This document shows positions 33,224-35,167 of a stretch of DNA of 35,167 bases, one piece after another. Position numbers and translations under genes: made by a program. Every line of letters starts with the position of its first letter. The first letter of the stretch is position 1. This DNA is from Rhodospirillales bacterium (GTDB taxonomy: Bacteria > Pseudomonadota > Alphaproteobacteria > Rhodospirillales > Casp-alpha2): positions 1 to 35,167 of the forward strand of contig JABMNT010000207.1 of the NCBI GenBank assembly GCA_013203595.1, given 5' to 3'. The notes beneath the pieces are model-generated. The model was given only the letters and a program-made list of their open reading frames with translations, ran no database searches and had not been told where the DNA came from.

Positions 33224-33471
33224 CCGCCCTCCATGGGCGGGAAAACCGCCGCTTCATCACCATCTGCCAGAACATGAGAGCCGTGTTCGCTGGGCGGGAT
33301 GACGGTGCCATTGACCAGCACCATATAAGTTTCAAGATCCGAAAGTCTGAGCTGAGCCAACAGGCCGGTCACAGTCGTCTGACTGTCCAGTTTCAAGGTC
33401 GCATTGCCGAACTCATCAAAGCCGGATGGCTGGTGTCCGGGCATGGACACCAGCTTCACTTTTACATTCAT
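33220..33471 (-). CDS. MoaD/ThiS-like sulfur-carrier protein
   Basis: Predicted protein of 83 residues with a beta-grasp pattern (VKVKLVSMPG, then VTGLLAQLRLSDLETYMVLVNG) and a C-terminal Gly-Gly (FPPMEGG), the site of thiocarboxylate formation in MoaD and ThiS. MoaD donates sulfur to the dithiolene of the pterin cofactor. Its start overlaps the stop of the aldehyde oxidoreductase gene as ATGA (33468-33471), so the two are translationally coupled. Pairing of AOR with a MoaD-like protein is common and suggests cofactor supply to that enzyme. Its stop overlaps that of the convergent MarR-PAS gene. Confidence 0.9.
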   Translation of the reverse strand: MNVKVKLVSMPGHQPSGFDEFGNATLKLDSQTTVTGLLAQLRLSDLETYMVLVNGTVIPPSEHGSHVLADGDEAAVFPPMEGG

Positions 33472-35167
33472 GAAATACCGAGGCGACCGAGAAGCTGGCC
33501 GGTGGGTTCACCTTCGTCATCCCAGCCGCGCATTTCATAATATTCCGGCAGCATTTTATCGAGTTCCGTGACGCGACCCTTGCCGGCACCGCTTTTTGCC
33601 GGTTCAGTCAGGCAGCGCTGTGGCAGGGTGTCATCGGCTTTGGTGAAGCCGGAGCGGTTATTGAACAATCGCTCGATTGTGAAAATACGTTCACCGGTTT
33701 CCAGCAATCGCTTCTCATCCCAGTCACCGGCGCAGGCACCGTGAATTTGCGCCGCATAATCAGCCATGCCCCAGGCATTTGCCGGAAACTTGCAAAGACC
33801 GGTAGAATCGATAATCGCCGAGGCATCCTGCGAGTCCTTGACGATCCGGGCCTTGCCTTCCGGACGCACGTGCGAGAAGTCATCAACGAAGGGGCTTGCC
33901 CGCATGTGGCAGGCTCCGCGCGGGGAGGTGGCGTAGGCCAGACCCATTCCCTGCATGGCACGCACATCGTATCCCGGGAATTCCTGGCCCTTGACGACCA
34001 TGGCAAATTCAGGATGGCCATACTTTTCGCACAGGCGTTTGGCACCCAGGCCAATTTCGACGCCAAACCCTTCGCCCACACCGGTCATATCGGCGATCTT
34101 GCAGAGGGCTTCGGCATTGCCGAACTTAAGCTCGATGCCACCGGTATCTTCCAGTGTCAGATAGCCTTCCTCAAACAATTCCATGGCCGCCGATACGGAT
34201 ACACCAAAGGAAATAGGGTCCATGCCCTGCTCATTACAGATCATATTTGCATAGGAAGCGGCTTCAATATCGTCAACCCCGACCATGGGGGCCAGAGAGA
34301 AGCCTGATTCATACTCGAGGCCGCCAATGGCGCCACCGTATTTTTTCTTTTTGTCGGGGTCCTGGATCGAGAAATGGTCAGGATCTAGTTTCGACACCCG
34401 GCCACAGCCGATGGTGCAACCAAAGCAGGCTTTGTTGGTCATCAGGTTTGCCTGGCCGTCGGATCGGCGCGGTGTCCGCATGGCTTTGGCATTGACCTTA
34501 TCCAGGCCGTCAAATTGCACGTCCCGGTTATTGCGTGTCGGCAATGATCCATAGGCGCTGGTGGTATCCATCATCGGCATGGTGCCGTAATTCATCAACC
34601 GCTCACGGGCTGGATGGGGCTGCAATTTGTCGCGGCATTCCTTGACGGCCTTCATGAAGATCGCCGGCTTGTCGATGGGAACTCCCTGGGTGCCGCGAAC
34701 GCCGATGGCTTTCAGGTTTTTCGATCCCATGACGGTGCCGACACCGGAACGCCCGGCAGCGCGGTCACGGTCGTTGACAACACAGGCATAGCGCACCAGG
34801 TTTTCGCCGGCGACGCCGATGGAAGCGACTTTGATTTGCGGGTCCTGATGGCGGGCCTTGATCGCATCTTCGGTCACCCAGCAGGATTCACCCCAGATAA
34901 AGTCACGGGCATCAAGAACTTCAGCTTCGTTGTCGGTGATCATCAGATAGACAGGGTGTGGTGCCTTGCCCTGAATAACGATCATATCATATCCGGCAAA
35001 TTTGATCTCTGCGCCAAAATAACCGCCTGAATTGGATGCGGAAATGGCATTGGTCAGGCCACCCTTGGTGACAACGCAATAGCGGCCACCGGTGGACGCC
35101 ATGGTGCCGGTCAGAGGTCCGGTGGCAAAAATCAGCCGGTTTTCTGGGTCTAGGGAGTCAACATTAC
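33468..35167 (-). CDS. aor: Aldehyde:ferredoxin oxidoreductase (tungsten/molybdenum pterin), N-terminus beyond the window edge
   Basis: The minus-strand frame is open to the window edge; reading from the edge gives LDPENRLIFATGPLTGTMASTGGRY, so the first ATG visible (35102) is internal. About 566 residues of a family of about 600 are present. ACFGCTIGCGRV gives three [4Fe-4S] cysteines (C-x2-C-x3-C, near 34402-34425), and the fourth is in IDSTGLCKFP. GENLVRYACVVNDRDRAAGR is a pterin-binding segment, and YDVRAMQGMGLAYATSPRGA the second. The enzyme oxidises aldehydes to acids with ferredoxin as electron acceptor, or reduces acids, using a bis-pterin W or Mo. It is oxygen-sensitive in known cases. 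It is coupled to the MoaD-like gene. Confidence 0.95.
   Translation of the reverse strand, partial: NVDSLDPENRLIFATGPLTGTMASTGGRYCVVTKGGLTNAISASNSGGYFGAEIKFAGYDMIVIQGKAPHPVYLMITDNEAEVLDARDFIWGESCWVTEDAIKARHQDPQIKVASIGVAGENLVRYACVVNDRDRAAGRSGVGTVMGSKNLKAIGVRGTQGVPIDKPAIFMKAVKECRDKLQPHPARERLMNYGTMPMMDTTSAYGSLPTRNNRDVQFDGLDKVNAKAMRTPRRSDGQANLMTNKACFGCTIGCGRVSKLDPDHFSIQDPDKKKKYGGAIGGLEYESGFSLAPMVGVDDIEAASYANMICNEQGMDPISFGVSVSAAMELFEEGYLTLEDTGGIELKFGNAEALCKIADMTGVGEGFGVEIGLGAKRLCEKYGHPEFAMVVKGQEFPGYDVRAMQGMGLAYATSPRGACHMRASPFVDDFSHVRPEGKARIVKDSQDASAIIDSTGLCKFPANAWGMADYAAQIHGACAGDWDEKRLLETGERIFTIERLFNNRSGFTKADDTLPQRCLTEPAKSGAGKGRVTELDKMLPEYYEMRGWDDEGEPTGQLLGRLGIS

Noticed and set aside
1-35167. CRISPR arrays, tRNA genes, transposases, toxin-antitoxin pairs, phage genes
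   Set aside because: None was recognised on reading both strands and all frames; no regularly spaced repeats or transposase motifs were seen.

Overview
The window looks like a chromosomal segment of an alphaproteobacterium, probably a Rhodospirillales-like, possibly marine, heterotroph. This is inferred from the moderately GC-rich coding style, a TakP-like TRAP receptor with a Tat signal, a TctABC/Bug-type transporter, and an REC-plus-Hpt-like regulator. No rRNA, tRNA, CRISPR array, intact insertion sequence or phage gene was seen.

Layout. 1-834: C-terminal part of a DegP/HtrA periplasmic protease. 835-1351: gene-free stretch with two inverted repeats. 1352-4775: an AT-richer block with a coupled pair of unknown membrane and secreted proteins and a DUF218 (YdcF/SanA-like) protein. 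4952-6621: a CoxG-family gene broken by an in-frame TAG, then a molybdopterin-binding-domain protein. 6732-16393: a TetR regulator, a tripartite tricarboxylate transporter (SBP, TctB, TctA), a cupin, an enolase-superfamily enzyme, a Gfo/Idh/MocA oxidoreductase, a DUF993 (DapA-like) protein and a xylose-isomerase-like TIM barrel. 16452-17381 (minus): a ketopantoate-reductase-family protein. 17727-22578: a TRAP transporter (TakP-like receptor, enlarged DctQ, DctM with a long C-terminal extension). 22575-25576: a minus-strand conserved hypothetical, a beta-hydroxyacid dehydrogenase coupled to a small unknown protein, and an adenosine/adenine deaminase on the minus strand. 25790-31361: glnS, an REC-Hpt-like response regulator, mnmC and a creatininase-family amidohydrolase. 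31475-33223: a MarR-PAS-PAS protein, convergent with a MoaD-like protein and an aldehyde:ferredoxin oxidoreductase that runs off the right edge.

Main result. The 6.7-16.4 kb block reads as one regulated catabolic system for an unidentified carboxylated, probably sugar-acid-like, compound. A near-identical inverted repeat (arms AAATAAC and GTTA(C/T)TT with a 6-nt gap) lies at the promoter of the transporter operon and immediately upstream of the enolase operon. A degenerate copy with the same gap sits between the -35 and -10 of the tetR promoter. This suggests that the TetR protein controls uptake, breakdown and itself. The enzyme set (dehydratase-type enolase, NAD-dependent Gfo/Idh, DapA-like aldolase/lyase, sugar epimerase/isomerase-like TIM barrel, cupin) is coherent, but the substrate cannot be named from sequence. 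A second organic-acid transporter (TRAP) and a PanE-like reductase follow directly and may belong to the same physiology. In both transport operons a strong hairpin separates the receptor gene from the membrane-subunit genes, which would give excess receptor.

Other points: the nonsense codon in coxG, the DctM extension, the one-component MarR-PAS-PAS design, GlnRS in a probable alphaproteobacterium, and three convergent gene pairs whose stop codons overlap in a 4-nt core.
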